Source of the DNA: CAYMKL01 sp964390805
GTDB lineage: Bacteria; Chloroflexota; Anaerolineae; VGOG01
DNA: 62,088 nucleotides
Assembly (NCBI GenBank): GCA_964390805.1
Contig: CAYMKL010000027.1
Coordinates: 1-62,088, forward strand
Direction of reading: 5' to 3'
Shown here: piece by piece, positions 40,843 through 50,015 of the stretch
Layout of the letters: each line of letters begins with the position of its first letter
Numbering within the stretch: position 1 is the first letter of the stretch
Translations under genes and position numbers: made by a program
The notes under the pieces: model-generated
What the model saw: the letters and a program-made list of their open reading frames with translations, nothing else
Database searches by the model: none
What the model was told of the DNA's origin: nothing

Positions 40843-43800
40843 TCACCATCCCTTGAATATCAGGGGCAGGTAGAGACGCTGTTTAGCAGTAGGGCTCAAC
40901 GACAATGCCCACAGCCGGCTGTCGTCCCACACAGCGGTGGGTGCCATGATTTGTGATCCTACTTGAAAAGTCACGATCCGCCCCGGCGCTCCACATCCGG
41001 CGGCCTCCCCCGAACCTTCGGCGAATACGTTAATGGTATACACCACTTGGCCGTTTACTTTCAACGTCTGACCTTGGCCACATAGGTTGCCGTTTATCCA
41101 GGCTTTCACCGGCATCCCAGCCGTGGGGGTGAACCCGGGGCCAGCCAGTACGGCGCCGTAGTAGGTGGCCGGCGGACGCGGGACACTGCTGGCTGTCGCA
41201 AGGCTCGAAGCTGAGGCTCCCTTGAGTGACAGAGTGATGCTCTGGGTCACGCTGATCCAGTAACCGTGGCCAAACTCCAGCTCCCACAGGTCGTTGACCC
41301 AATCTGGCACGCTCACGTCATAGACCTTCCAAAGATCGTCAACGTCCGTCGCATCATACCCATACACAATAGTGTAGTAGCCATCTATAGACTGCAATGT
41401 TTCCGTGACAGGCCGCGTCTCTTGCACCGGGTAGGCAAGGAGGTTCCACCCTGGACCATACAGCGGGATCTCAATGCTGGACATGAGCGCGTACAGGCCC
41501 TCACCCTGGGTAGCGGCCGAGGCAAAGTTGTGATAGGTATCCAGCCTGGTGGGCAGTCGCTGCCAGGATGCCCCGTCCCAGAAGTAGACCCTCAACCACT
41601 GCTCTTCGCCGGGCTGCACCTCGCTACCCAGGTAACTGACGCTGATTGACGTGCCACTTAGGTCCGGCGCATTGGCCGAGGCGGATAGCCGGTAGGCCTG
41701 TCCCACGACCGTTGCCCAGGCCGGCGCCGAGGGGATGATCGTTGCCGATTGCAGGGCAAAGAACTCGCCTTCCTCGAACTCCAGATCCTCCCCAAACACG
41801 ATCACCTGCCCGTCGGCTGACAGCACAGGGGCTCCTGCTCCTCGCCGATATCCCCCCGCTCCCCGCCGATAGCCTCCTGCTCCTCGTCGGTAGCCTGGGT
41901 TACCTCCTATTGCATAGTCTGCAACGATCTCACGTCTCGGCTCTGGCTCGGCTACCCACACCTGCACATATCCTTCCAGCGCTGGCTCGTCCAGATTGAA
42001 GGTCCCGGCATATCCTCCGGCTGCCGCTGCCAGAACGATGGCATCCGGGGCCGGGTCGGTCACCGGGAAGAGCCGAGCCTCCAGCGACAACCCAGCCGGT
42101 ACATTGGTCACGCTGATGTCGATGGTGCGCGAGGTGACGGGTGAGACAGCAATCTCAGGTTGCCAGTCGGGCATGGCCAGCAACGCCATTTGTTCATCCC
42201 CCAGGCTTATTGTCTCACAGCCGAGCCGTACGGCGGCTAGTTCGTACACGCAGACCCGGTCGCCAGGCCGGGCGCCTCGCGCCAGCACCCGATCTATCGT
42301 CGCGCGCCCCAGGTCGGTCAGCCAATCACCCTCGAAGAGGAACGCCCGGGCGCTGGCCCCCGGCTGGACGCGATGGCCCTCCTGGGACAGATAGAAGATG
42401 GGGACGTCCAGCGCCGTAGTGGGGGTGATGGGCTCGACAACCTTGATCTGGGTGACCTCCAAGGGCAGGCCGCTGGGACCGGGGTTGCTGATAGTGCCGT
42501 CCAGCCAGGGATAGAAGGTGGTGATCGTCGTCCAGTCCGAGCGACCGGTGCTCCGATGGGATAGCGTCCGCTCGCAGCCTGGCAACCAGCCAGCGTCGGG
42601 GTGGAACTCGCCATAGCCAGAGGCATCGTCGTCACGATAGGGATCACTCATCGCCCCAGGGCAAGTCTCCACCGGGATGAGCAACCCGTCCTCATCCAAC
42701 CCCAGGTAGTTGTCATTGAGAAAGAGCGCGAAATGGCCCAGTTCGTGGGCCAGGGTGCGCGGCCAGTCCTCGCCAAGACTACCACTCGATTCGCCGTAGC
42801 GATTCCAGAGCGCCCCCATTTGCACTTGGCCGGGCGCATAGGTGACGTCGGATTGCAATGGGTCGGTGATGACTTCGGTGATGATGCCTCCCTGGGCGGC
42901 AGTGGGGCGCATTCGGTTCGTGGCGTAGATCCGCATATGGGCATCCAGCCACTGTTCCCTATCGTGATAGATGGTCACCTCGCCCAGCGTCGCCTGGCCG
43001 TTGGTCCAGTCGTAGAGGACTTCCGACGTGCGAGCCAGGTCAAACTCCAACTGAGACACGAACCGCTCGTCGTAGCGGGCATCCCACTCCAGGGAGACGT
43101 CCAGGCTGAAGAGGACAAGGGGGTTGGCAGATGATACGGTGAGGGTCTGAACGCCCTGTGCAGTGACGGCGTAGGCATCCAGACCAGTGGGCGTTGGTGT
43201 TGCGCTGCTGTAGTACAGCGTATAGCTGCCGGTGGCGGTAATGGGAGCCAGAGCGACCAGCTTATCACCCTGAGCTAACTCACCCCATCCCAAGAGGTAG
43301 CCAGCCGGGTTAGTACGGAAGGGGCGGCCAGTGCTGTCACGGTACTGTTGATAGGTGCTGGTTTGGCCGGCCGGCTGGCAGTAGACCAAGGCCTGACTGA
43401 CCGGTACCGTGCCACTGATGACCCGCACCTGGGTACCCCGCAGACGGAAGGGAAGCGTCTGGGTGCTGCGAAAGGGGTACTGGTACGGTCCAGGACCGGT
43501 GAATCCCTGGTAGACGTCCAGACGGAAGACGGTGCTGTCGCTGGCGCCGAAGACACCGCTGGCGTAGACATCCCAGGTATAAGTATGGACGGTGCCCGTA
43601 GGAGAGGCAGCCAGGTTGGTCGTCACGGTGCCACTGGCAACCACCGCAGGATGCCATTGACTCCCCCCGTCCAGGGAATAGTAGGCCTCCACGTAGCGGG
43701 CAGGATCGCTCTCTCGGTCAAAGAGCGTGTAGGTAATCGGCAAGCTGGGCCCCTCGAGGATCGTGGCCGAGGCGAAGAAGTTGGCCGCCGCTGGACCGGG

Positions 43801-45957
43801 GTAGGGAATTCGCGCCTTGGTCGCGGAGTCTGGCAGCGCGGGTCCGTCCGCTGAATGGTTCTGATACACTCGGTTAGGCTGGGCATAGTTCCCCGCAGCC
43901 AGATCGAGATCCCCATCCTGATCCCAGTCCCCCCACGCCACGCTGCGGGTCTCGTCCGTCTCTGCCGAGGACCAAGCCAGGTTCAGACTGTCCCCGCTGT
44001 TGGCGTACACCCGGTTGGGCTCACCATTATTCCCGACGGCGAGGTCGAGATCACCGTCCCTGTCCCAATCTCCCCAGGCCACACTGAAGGTGTCGTCTAC
44101 CTCGGGTGAGGACCAGCCCCGGACCAGGCTTCCCCCGGTGTTATCGTAAACTCGATTGGGCTGATTCAAGTTTCCCACAGCTAGGTCGGGGTCTCCATCC
44201 CCATCCCAGTCCCCCCACGCCACGCTGGAGCTTCTTTCAACCTCAGGCGAAGACCAGGCCCAACCTAGACTGCCCCCGCTGTTGGCGTATACCCGGTTGG
44301 GATGACCATCATTCCCCACGGCCAGGTCGAGGTCACCATCGCCGTCCCAATCCCCCCACGCCAGGCTAAGGGTGTTCTCCGTCACGGTCGCTGACCATGC
44401 CAGCGTTAAGCTGCCCCCGCTGTTGACGTAGACCTCGATGGGCTTATCATTGTTCCCCGCAGCCAGATCCAGGTCTCCATCCCCATCCCAATCCCCCCAC
44501 GCCATACTGAAGGTTCTGTCCGTCTCGGAAAAGTCCCACGCCAAGTCTAGGCTGCTTACACCGTTGGTGTAGACCCGGTTATGTTCAGATTTGTTCCCTA
44601 TAGCCAGATCGAGATCTCCGTCCCCGTCCCAGTCCCCCCAGGCCACGCTGTGGGTCTGGTCTGACTCTGTGGAGGACCAAGCCAGGGTCAAGCTGCCTCC
44701 ACTGTTAGCATACACCCGGTTGGCCTGACCATCATTCCCCACGGCTAGGTCAAGGTCTCCGTCTTCGTCCCAGTCTCCCCAGGCGACGCTGTGGCTCTGG
44801 CCTGCTTCCGTGGAGGACCAGGCTAAAGTCAGGCTGCTTCCGCTGTTGTCGTACACTCGGTTAGATTGATCCTCGTTCCCCACAGCCAAGTCGAGGTCGC
44901 CGTCCCTATTCCAGTCCCCCCATGCCACGCTATACGTCTGGTCTGCCTCCGTCGAGGACCAATCCAGAGCCAGACTGCCTCCGCCATTAGCGTACACCCG
45001 ATTAGCTTGATCCTCGTTCCCTACAGCCAACTCCAAATCCTCGTCCCCATCCCAGTCCCCCCAGGCCACACTACGCGTATCGTCCGTCTCTGATGAAGAC
45101 CAGATCAGATTCAGGCTGCCTGCACTGTTGGCGTACACCCGGTTGGGCTGGTCACCGTTCCCCACGGCCAGGTCGAGGTTGCCATCGTTGTCCCAGTCCC
45201 CCCAGGCCACGCTATGGGTCAGGTCTGTTTGTGGTGAAGACCAGGCCAAAGTCAGGCTGCCATCATCGTTCTCGTACACCCGATTGGGGTTACCATAGTT
45301 CCCCACAGCCAGATCCAGGTCCCCATCCCCGTCCCAGTCCCCCCACGCCACGCTGCGGGTGTCATCCGTCTCAGGTGAAGACCAGATCAGGTTCAGACTG
45401 CCGCCGCTGTTGGCATACACCCGATTGGGCTCACCATTGTTCCCCACGGCCAAGTCGAGGTAGCCGTTCTTGTCCCAGTCTCCCCACGCCACACTGAAGG
45501 TTAGATCTGACTCAGGCGAGGTCCAGGCCAGGGTCAGGTCACCCCCGCAGTTGATGTATACCCGATTGCGCTGCCCCCAGTTCCCCACAGCGAGGTCGAG
45601 GTCTCCGTCCCCGTCCCAGTCCCCCCAGGCCACACTGCGGGTGTTGTCTGTCTCCGACGAAGACCAAATCAGGCTCAGGGTGCCCCCGTTGTTGGCGTAC
45701 ACCCGGTTAGGCTGAACCCAGTTCCCCACAGCCAAGTCAAGGTCCCCGTCCCCGTCCCAATCCCCCCAGGCCACACTATAGGTGCCGTCCACCTCGGATG
45801 AAGACCAGGCCACGCCCATGTCGCCTGGCCAGGCGTGAGCGGTCCGAGAAGGGGCAGCCAGGGGCAATATCGCTAACAGGCCCAGGCTCAAAAGAAGCCC
45901 AAGGGCACGCGTGAAAGGAAAGGTCTGTTGCCGATTCATACTGCTTTTCACTTGCAT
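40843..45957 (-). CDS. Giant secreted VCBS-repeat protein with metalloprotease motif
   Basis: 1704 residues. The start at 45957 fits GGAGG 7 nt upstream; an ATG 6 nt earlier touches the ribosome site. A signal peptide (GLLLSLGLLAILPLA) precedes fourteen tandem 47-residue FG-GAP/VCBS repeats with the core VAWGDWDGDGDLDLAVGN (~48-705), a calcium-binding propeller pattern. A Fn3-like region follows, then a zinc-protease motif AHELGHFALFLND near residue 1068. Three copies of YRRGAGG lie near 1370. The end carries a domain shared with the next gene. Probably a calcium-stabilised surface or secreted protein able to cleave or bind host or matrix polymers; the enzymatic role is inferred from HELGH only. 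Confidence 0.85.
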   Translation of the reverse strand: MQVKSSMNRQQTFPFTRALGLLLSLGLLAILPLAAPSRTAHAWPGDMGVAWSSSEVDGTYSVAWGDWDGDGDLDLAVGNWVQPNRVYANNGGTLSLIWSSSETDNTRSVAWGDWDGDGDLDLAVGNWGQRNRVYINCGGDLTLAWTSPESDLTFSVAWGDWDKNGYLDLAVGNNGEPNRVYANSGGSLNLIWSSPETDDTRSVAWGDWDGDGDLDLAVGNYGNPNRVYENDDGSLTLAWSSPQTDLTHSVAWGDWDNDGNLDLAVGNGDQPNRVYANSAGSLNLIWSSSETDDTRSVAWGDWDGDEDLELAVGNEDQANRVYANGGGSLALDWSSTEADQTYSVAWGDWNRDGDLDLAVGNEDQSNRVYDNSGSSLTLAWSSTEAGQSHSVAWGDWDEDGDLDLAVGNDGQANRVYANSGGSLTLAWSSTESDQTHSVAWGDWDGDGDLDLAIGNKSEHNRVYTNGVSSLDLAWDFSETDRTFSMAWGDWDGDGDLDLAAGNNDKPIEVYVNSGGSLTLAWSATVTENTLSLAWGDWDGDGDLDLAVGNDGHPNRVYANSGGSLGWAWSSPEVERSSSVAWGDWDGDGDPDLAVGNLNQPNRVYDNTGGSLVRGWSSPEVDDTFSVAWGDWDRDGDLDLAVGNNGEPNRVYANSGDSLNLAWSSAETDETRSVAWGDWDQDGDLDLAAGNYAQPNRVYQNHSADGPALPDSATKARIPYPGPAAANFFASATILEGPSLPITYTLFDRESDPARYVEAYYSLDGGSQWHPAVVASGTVTTNLAASPTGTVHTYTWDVYASGVFGASDSTVFRLDVYQGFTGPGPYQYPFRSTQTLPFRLRGTQVRVISGTVPVSQALVYCQPAGQTSTYQQYRDSTGRPFRTNPAGYLLGWGELAQGDKLVALAPITATGSYTLYYSSATPTPTGLDAYAVTAQGVQTLTVSSANPLVLFSLDVSLEWDARYDERFVSQLEFDLARTSEVLYDWTNGQATLGEVTIYHDREQWLDAHMRIYATNRMRPTAAQGGIITEVITDPLQSDVTYAPGQVQMGALWNRYGESSGSLGEDWPRTLAHELGHFALFLNDNYLGLDEDGLLIPVETCPGAMSDPYRDDDASGYGEFHPDAGWLPGCERTLSHRSTGRSDWTTITTFYPWLDGTISNPGPSGLPLEVTQIKVVEPITPTTALDVPIFYLSQEGHRVQPGASARAFLFEGDWLTDLGRATIDRVLARGARPGDRVCVYELAAVRLGCETISLGDEQMALLAMPDWQPEIAVSPVTSRTIDISVTNVPAGLSLEARLFPVTDPAPDAIVLAAAAGGYAGTFNLDEPALEGYVQVWVAEPEPRREIVADYAIGGNPGYRRGAGGYRRGAGGYRRGAGAPVLSADGQVIVFGEDLEFEEGEFFALQSATIIPSAPAWATVVGQAYRLSASANAPDLSGTSISVSYLGSEVQPGEEQWLRVYFWDGASWQRLPTRLDTYHNFASAATQGEGLYALMSSIEIPLYGPGWNLLAYPVQETRPVTETLQSIDGYYTIVYGYDATDVDDLWKVYDVSVPDWVNDLWELEFGHGYWISVTQSITLSLKGASASSLATASSVPRPPATYYGAVLAGPGFTPTAGMPVKAWINGNLCGQGQTLKVNGQVVYTINVFAEGSGEAAGCGAPGRIVTFQVGSQIMAPTAVWDDSRLWALSLSPTAKQRLYLPLIFKGW
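43850..45815 (-). repeat. Fourteen tandem 141-bp coding repeats
   Basis: Each unit encodes 47 residues around AWGDWDGDGDLDLAVGN. The units are similar but not identical at DNA level, consistent with older duplication plus gene conversion. Confidence 0.9.
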
Positions 45958-46033
45958 CTTCATCCCTCCTACTCTGGCCATGGGCTTTCTCAGCTTTTTC
46001 CATTGCCCTCGGTTCGTCTGTTCCCAACCCAGC

Positions 46034-49000
46034 TCAATTGTTGCTGTGCAAGACCTCATCTACGGCTGCCAGATCGCGCTTTGCGCCTAATCTCTGGAAC
46101 GTAGATCGTGCTTCCTGCAACAGGGTCGTTCCCTGGTCTGCTTCCCCACCGGGCACCAGGGCAAGCCCCCATTGTGTCTTGGTGCGGGCTGCCTCGTGGG
46201 GATCACGATCAGCCAGGAGCGAGAGGCTTTGCTCAAAAGCAGCCAACGCCGGCTGGTGCTGACCACTGGCGAGCAGCGCCTGGCCCAGCACGCGCAGACT
46301 CATGCCTTCCTCGAGGTCCAGCCCCAGGCCGCGAGCCAAGTTCACGGAGCGCTCAGCATAGCCCAGCGCTTCTTGGAGTTGCTCTTCCGCACGTCGCACC
46401 TGCGCCCACCCGCGATAGATTTCTGGCAATTGGTCCTTCGCATCCATCTCCAATGCCAGTCGTTCCGCTTCGGAGAGCAAGGAGCTGGCAGCTTCCGGTT
46501 CGCGCCGGTGCAGATGCAGATGGGCAAGACTCGATAGGCCAGCGATGTGGTGCTCTCTTAACTTGTGGTCCCTTGCCATCTTAACACAGTTCGACAAGTG
46601 CATTTCAGCAGATTGGTAATCCCCCTGCTTCGTTGTCACGTTGCCCAGCGCCAATTCCAGCGCTGCTTGCTGTCTCACGCTGCCCAATTGCTTTGCCATA
46701 GCGAGTGCTTTTCCATACTCGACAATGGCATCATCCCAATTGCCAGCAATATCTGTCTCGATACCCAGGTTCATCCATATGTCTACCATTCTCCAGTAGT
46801 CATGCAACTTCTCACTGATCTTCAAAGCACGAAGATAGTAGTCCCTGCCGCGCTCAACATCACCTCGGATGCAGTAGATGATCCCAAGATTGAGCAGCGC
46901 AATGGCGCGCATCTGGCTGGGTTCCTCGGGCAGGAGATCCAGTCCCTGTTCAAGCTCACACAAGGCAGCGTCGTACTCTCCCATGTTGATCTGGACATGG
47001 CCAACTCGGATGTGCAGGGCAGCTTCCTCCAGAGTGCTGGCTCCTGCCACTTCATCCAGCCCACGGCGTAGCCATTCCAGCGCTTCCTGCGGCGACTCGT
47101 ATCGTAGCAAATCCACCATCCCCCGACAGGCGCGGCCTCTGAGTATGCGCACTGCCGGCGAGTCATCAAGAGCAGCCAGTTGTGAGAGCGCCTCTTGATA
47201 GCTATCACGGGCCGGTTGTCCCTCTCTTAACAGTGCATAAAGCTGAGCGCGGGCAATGTTGACGTTCGCCCACTGGGCTGTGTCCAACTGCTGGGCCGTG
47301 AACCGCTCCAACAAGCGGCGCAGCGCTAGAGCCTGGCCCTGGTTGATAGTCAGCCACAGATCGGCCGTGGCCAGCTGAGTTGCCCGCTCATACTCCCCGG
47401 CGCGCTCGAAGTGGCGCGCTGCCTTTAGCGCGTCTGGCTCCTCCGCCTCGTAGTATTCGCCCGCGCGGCGGTGCATCGCCTGCCGCCTCTCCCGGTTCAG
47501 CCGGTTGTAGTAGAAGTCTTGCACAATGGCATGCTGCCCGTATTGCCAACCCGCTTCCCCATCTTCCATGGTTAGCAGATAGAGCTCGCTCAAGTTGGTC
47601 AATGCGTCCCACATCTCGATCTCGTCTTCGCCCAAGATAGCTTCAATAGCACCCGCAGTACCAGGGTAGTCCAACAACATAGACACTGCTCTCATCACGT
47701 CCCGCTCGTCCTGGCTGAGCCCCTCGTCCACATGAGTCATCAGGTACCGCGTGATGTTGCGCGTTTTCGCCAGTCGGGAGATCAAGCGTGCCGGGTTCGT
47801 CGAACGACGTAGCGCATTTACGGCCAGTGTAAGCAATTTGGCGTTTCCCTCGGTGCTGTCGTGAAGTCGGTCTATCAGGTCATCAGACAGTGATACGCCT
47901 CGTTCCGCCAGCAGGCGGCGGGCGTCGTCAGGGCTCAGGCCTTTCAGCTCATCAAACTCCTCTACTGACACAAACACTGGCATCCGTCGCGATGCTATAA
48001 TGATCGAGAGTTCGTCGGCCGGCACCTCTGTGCGTAGTCGCTGGACAAAGCTCTCAAGGAGAGGGGCATCATCCACGAAGTTGTCCACATGGTGGAAGTC
48101 ATCGAAACACAGCAGATAGCCCTGTCCGCCGATTAGCTGGATCAGGTAGTCCAATAGCATCTCACGCGGTCGGGTCTGGTCGTCGCTCTGCGAGGTACTA
48201 TGCAACATACGCCATAAGTCCTCTTCACCATGCCTGGCCAAGAAGGCGGCCAGCTTCCAGATGATGGCATGAATCCCTTCGCCCTCGTGGAACGAGTGCC
48301 AGAAGGTTTTGTCAGGATCAGCAACCTGCCGGGCCAGCACGGCCGCCAGCACTGTCTTGCCCACGCCGGCCATGCCAGTGATGACGGCCAGGTGTGATGT
48401 TTCTAGCTTATGGCGGAAGTAGTCTATCTCTGCGTCCCGACCCACGAAACCGGGTATCTCAGGTGGGCGGTTCGGTTCTGGGGGAGATCGGATTTCAGGA
48501 CGATAGGACAGGAGTTGTTGGCGTAGCATAGACAGTTCTTGGCGCATCAGAAGAGCTATTTGATCTATCCCATCTTCAACGGCCAGCCGGGTCCGGCCAG
48601 ACTCCAACGCAATGGCATCAATGATTTGGCTCCGAGCGTCCACCAGTGTCTGTTCCAAGGCTACTTGGCCAGTAGACTCTCGCTCCTCCGGAAGTCGAGC
48701 CTCCATGCGCTGAGTCCAAGCCGTGAGGTCGTTCAGAACAAGCTTAATCTCCTGCTGTGCTGCCTCTACCTCACCCAGTCCAGCCTGCAAGCCCAGCAAG
48801 AGCAGCCGCTGGAACACCCGCCAAGCCCGGTTGCTCTCGGGCCGGTCTGCTTTCAAATCTTCCCCAAACCAGAAGGCCAGTTCCTCCACCAGGTGCGCTT
48901 CAATGAAGGCCACCAGTTGGGAATCGTGACCGTACAAGTAACCCGACAAACAAGCCGAAAAGGCCTGGCGGCCGGCGGTCTCATCACCATAGAGAAGTTG

Positions 49001-49408
49001 CTGCACCTGCTCGTTGCCGGCGGCCCGCCCCAGGCCGTCGGGCGTGCAAAATTTGTCGGCATCCTCCCGCAGCAATTTGAAGGCCTCGTCGGCTACGCGG
49101 GCGGCCTCGGGCTCGCTACGCTTCATTTGCACGCCCCGAGTCGTTTTCCACCAATCCTGCTCCAAATGGGCTATCGTCTGGCGGAAGGCCCGGACCAGGG
49201 CTTGCTGCAGGTCGTGGTTGAGCACCCCTGACTCACCCAGAAGCCGTTGGCGGACGTGTCCCCAACCTTTCTGGGTCAGATCAGCCGCCAGTTCGGCACC
49301 GATGCCGCCCACCACCCCAGTCATTACCGGGTTGCCGATCAGCACCCCCACACCGACGATGGCGGTGGTGAAGAGGACGTCTACGATTTGCTCACGTTTG
49401 AGATCCAT
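46034..49408 (-). CDS. STAND NTPase with TPR repeats and unknown N-terminal domain
   Basis: 1124 residues. The start 49408 has GGGGAA upstream; the open frame to 49561 runs through a leader hairpin and is rejected. The first ~330 residues begin with a hydrophobic, Gly/Val-rich segment (~10-38, VGVGVLIGNPVMTGVVGG) followed by long helices. The NTPase has PGFVGRDAEI, Walker A GMAGVGKT (~345-352), Walker B YLLCFDDFHHVD and sensor SIIIASRR, then winged-helix-like sequence. About ten TPR repeats cover ~670-1110. STAND proteins act as ligand-triggered oligomerising switches in regulation, cell death or phage defence. No DNA-binding or nuclease domain is evident; the hydrophobic N-terminus could act on membranes. 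Shares its promoter and leader with the BTAD gene at 60959. Confidence 0.85.
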   Translation of the reverse strand: MDLKREQIVDVLFTTAIVGVGVLIGNPVMTGVVGGIGAELAADLTQKGWGHVRQRLLGESGVLNHDLQQALVRAFRQTIAHLEQDWWKTTRGVQMKRSEPEAARVADEAFKLLREDADKFCTPDGLGRAAGNEQVQQLLYGDETAGRQAFSACLSGYLYGHDSQLVAFIEAHLVEELAFWFGEDLKADRPESNRAWRVFQRLLLLGLQAGLGEVEAAQQEIKLVLNDLTAWTQRMEARLPEERESTGQVALEQTLVDARSQIIDAIALESGRTRLAVEDGIDQIALLMRQELSMLRQQLLSYRPEIRSPPEPNRPPEIPGFVGRDAEIDYFRHKLETSHLAVITGMAGVGKTVLAAVLARQVADPDKTFWHSFHEGEGIHAIIWKLAAFLARHGEEDLWRMLHSTSQSDDQTRPREMLLDYLIQLIGGQGYLLCFDDFHHVDNFVDDAPLLESFVQRLRTEVPADELSIIIASRRMPVFVSVEEFDELKGLSPDDARRLLAERGVSLSDDLIDRLHDSTEGNAKLLTLAVNALRRSTNPARLISRLAKTRNITRYLMTHVDEGLSQDERDVMRAVSMLLDYPGTAGAIEAILGEDEIEMWDALTNLSELYLLTMEDGEAGWQYGQHAIVQDFYYNRLNRERRQAMHRRAGEYYEAEEPDALKAARHFERAGEYERATQLATADLWLTINQGQALALRRLLERFTAQQLDTAQWANVNIARAQLYALLREGQPARDSYQEALSQLAALDDSPAVRILRGRACRGMVDLLRYESPQEALEWLRRGLDEVAGASTLEEAALHIRVGHVQINMGEYDAALCELEQGLDLLPEEPSQMRAIALLNLGIIYCIRGDVERGRDYYLRALKISEKLHDYWRMVDIWMNLGIETDIAGNWDDAIVEYGKALAMAKQLGSVRQQAALELALGNVTTKQGDYQSAEMHLSNCVKMARDHKLREHHIAGLSSLAHLHLHRREPEAASSLLSEAERLALEMDAKDQLPEIYRGWAQVRRAEEQLQEALGYAERSVNLARGLGLDLEEGMSLRVLGQALLASGQHQPALAAFEQSLSLLADRDPHEAARTKTQWGLALVPGGEADQGTTLLQEARSTFQRLGAKRDLAAVDEVLHSNN

Positions 49409-49600
49409 TTGGCTTTCCCCGCGCTCACACCCTACTGCTTCACTATTTGTCTTGGTAGTGAAAGCAAAACGCCAGCCTCCGGTACGCAAGAGTGCGGCCT
49501 GGGCTGGCGTCGGGGTTGAGAGCAGTGTCGGATGTGTTGGCTTGGCACCATCAGGGGGCAAACTCTTGCGCCCTATCTCAGCGTTTCTTCATGTGTTTCC
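49409..49600 (-). ncRNA. Candidate structured leader/attenuator of the STAND gene
   Basis: Untranslated region between the predicted transcription start (~49600) and the start codon. A 20-nt block GCTGAGATAGGGCGCAAGAG (49582-49563) is identical to one in the leader of the gene at 60959. GGGC-AAG with TTT-GCCC can form a stem. A terminator-like hairpin (CGCCAGCC/GGCTGGCG, 49509-49470) ends in TTTT 57 nt before the ATG. No matching known riboswitch was recognised. A short CTGAGA is shared with TPP riboswitches but the rest does not fit. Confidence 0.6.
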
Positions 49601-49605
49601 TCTAC

Positions 49606-49635
49606 ATTATACCACACCGGAGGGTGAAATGTCAA
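49606..49635 (-). promoter_or_regulatory. Promoter of the STAND gene
   Basis: TTGACA (49635-49630), 18-bp spacer ending CCGGTGTGG, and TATAAT (49611-49606). Spacer length and the flanking TTTCA and CCGGT-TGG match the promoter at 60708-60737. Upstream, CCTTACATCGGTGTAAGG (49669-49686) is a palindrome that could be an operator. Confidence 0.85.
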
Positions 49636-49756
49636 TAGGTCAAGCCCTGAATTTTGACTTCGAAAAACCTTACATCGGTGTAAGGAAAGGGTTAATTCGA
49701 GTGTAAGGTAAAGGATGATTCACATAACATGGGGGAGGCGTGGTTGCCTTGCACAC

Positions 49757-49802
49757 AAAAACGCCAGCCTCAGGGCACGCAAGGGCACGGCCGTGGCTGG
49801 CG
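49757..49802 (-). terminator. Terminator-like hairpin, third member of the family
   Basis: Arms CGCCAGCC/GGCTGGCG with a TTTTTGTGTG tail on the minus strand. Its loop contains CCGTGCCCTTGCGTGCCC, almost identical to the hairpin at 60864-60904. The stop codon of the small gene at 49770 lies within its loop region, so it may terminate that transcript. Confidence 0.65.
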
Positions 49803-49991
49803 TCGGGGGAGGATGTCATCCATCATTTCATCTACACTGGCATAAGCCTTCAGCCCGCCCTGGCGATAAGCCTCTGTCGCTTCCCGCTCAGCTTGGATCC
49901 ATGACTCAGTGTAATAGCGAGCCTCGTCAGGAGCTATGAACTCTTCCTTGAGGAACACGACAACCTGATAGGTTTTTCCCAATTTTCTCAT
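49770..49991 (-). CDS. Small antitoxin-like hypothetical protein
   Basis: 73 residues from ATG 49991 (AAGGTG 6 nt before); a GTG start at 50012 is also possible. MRKLGKTYQVVVFLKEEF then a helical WIQAEREATEAYRQGG and YASVDEMMDDI tail. The tail resembles small antitoxins, where such helices cap a toxin. The last ~12 residues are coded by the terminator hairpin. No toxin gene is adjacent, so the role is uncertain. Confidence 0.5.
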   Translation of the reverse strand: MRKLGKTYQVVVFLKEEFIAPDEARYYTESWIQAEREATEAYRQGGLKAYASVDEMMDDILPRRQPRPCPCVP

Positions 49992-50015
49992 TACTATCAC
50001 CTTTTCGCTCACCTG

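Noticed and set aside
43850..45815. CRISPR-like array because of regular 141-bp spacing
   Set aside because: The repeats are coding VCBS units with diverged sequence and no unique spacers.
49409..49561. Extension of the STAND protein through the leader
   Set aside because: It would translate the conserved hairpin and lacks a ribosome site; the block is conserved with a non-coding region at 60744-60958.
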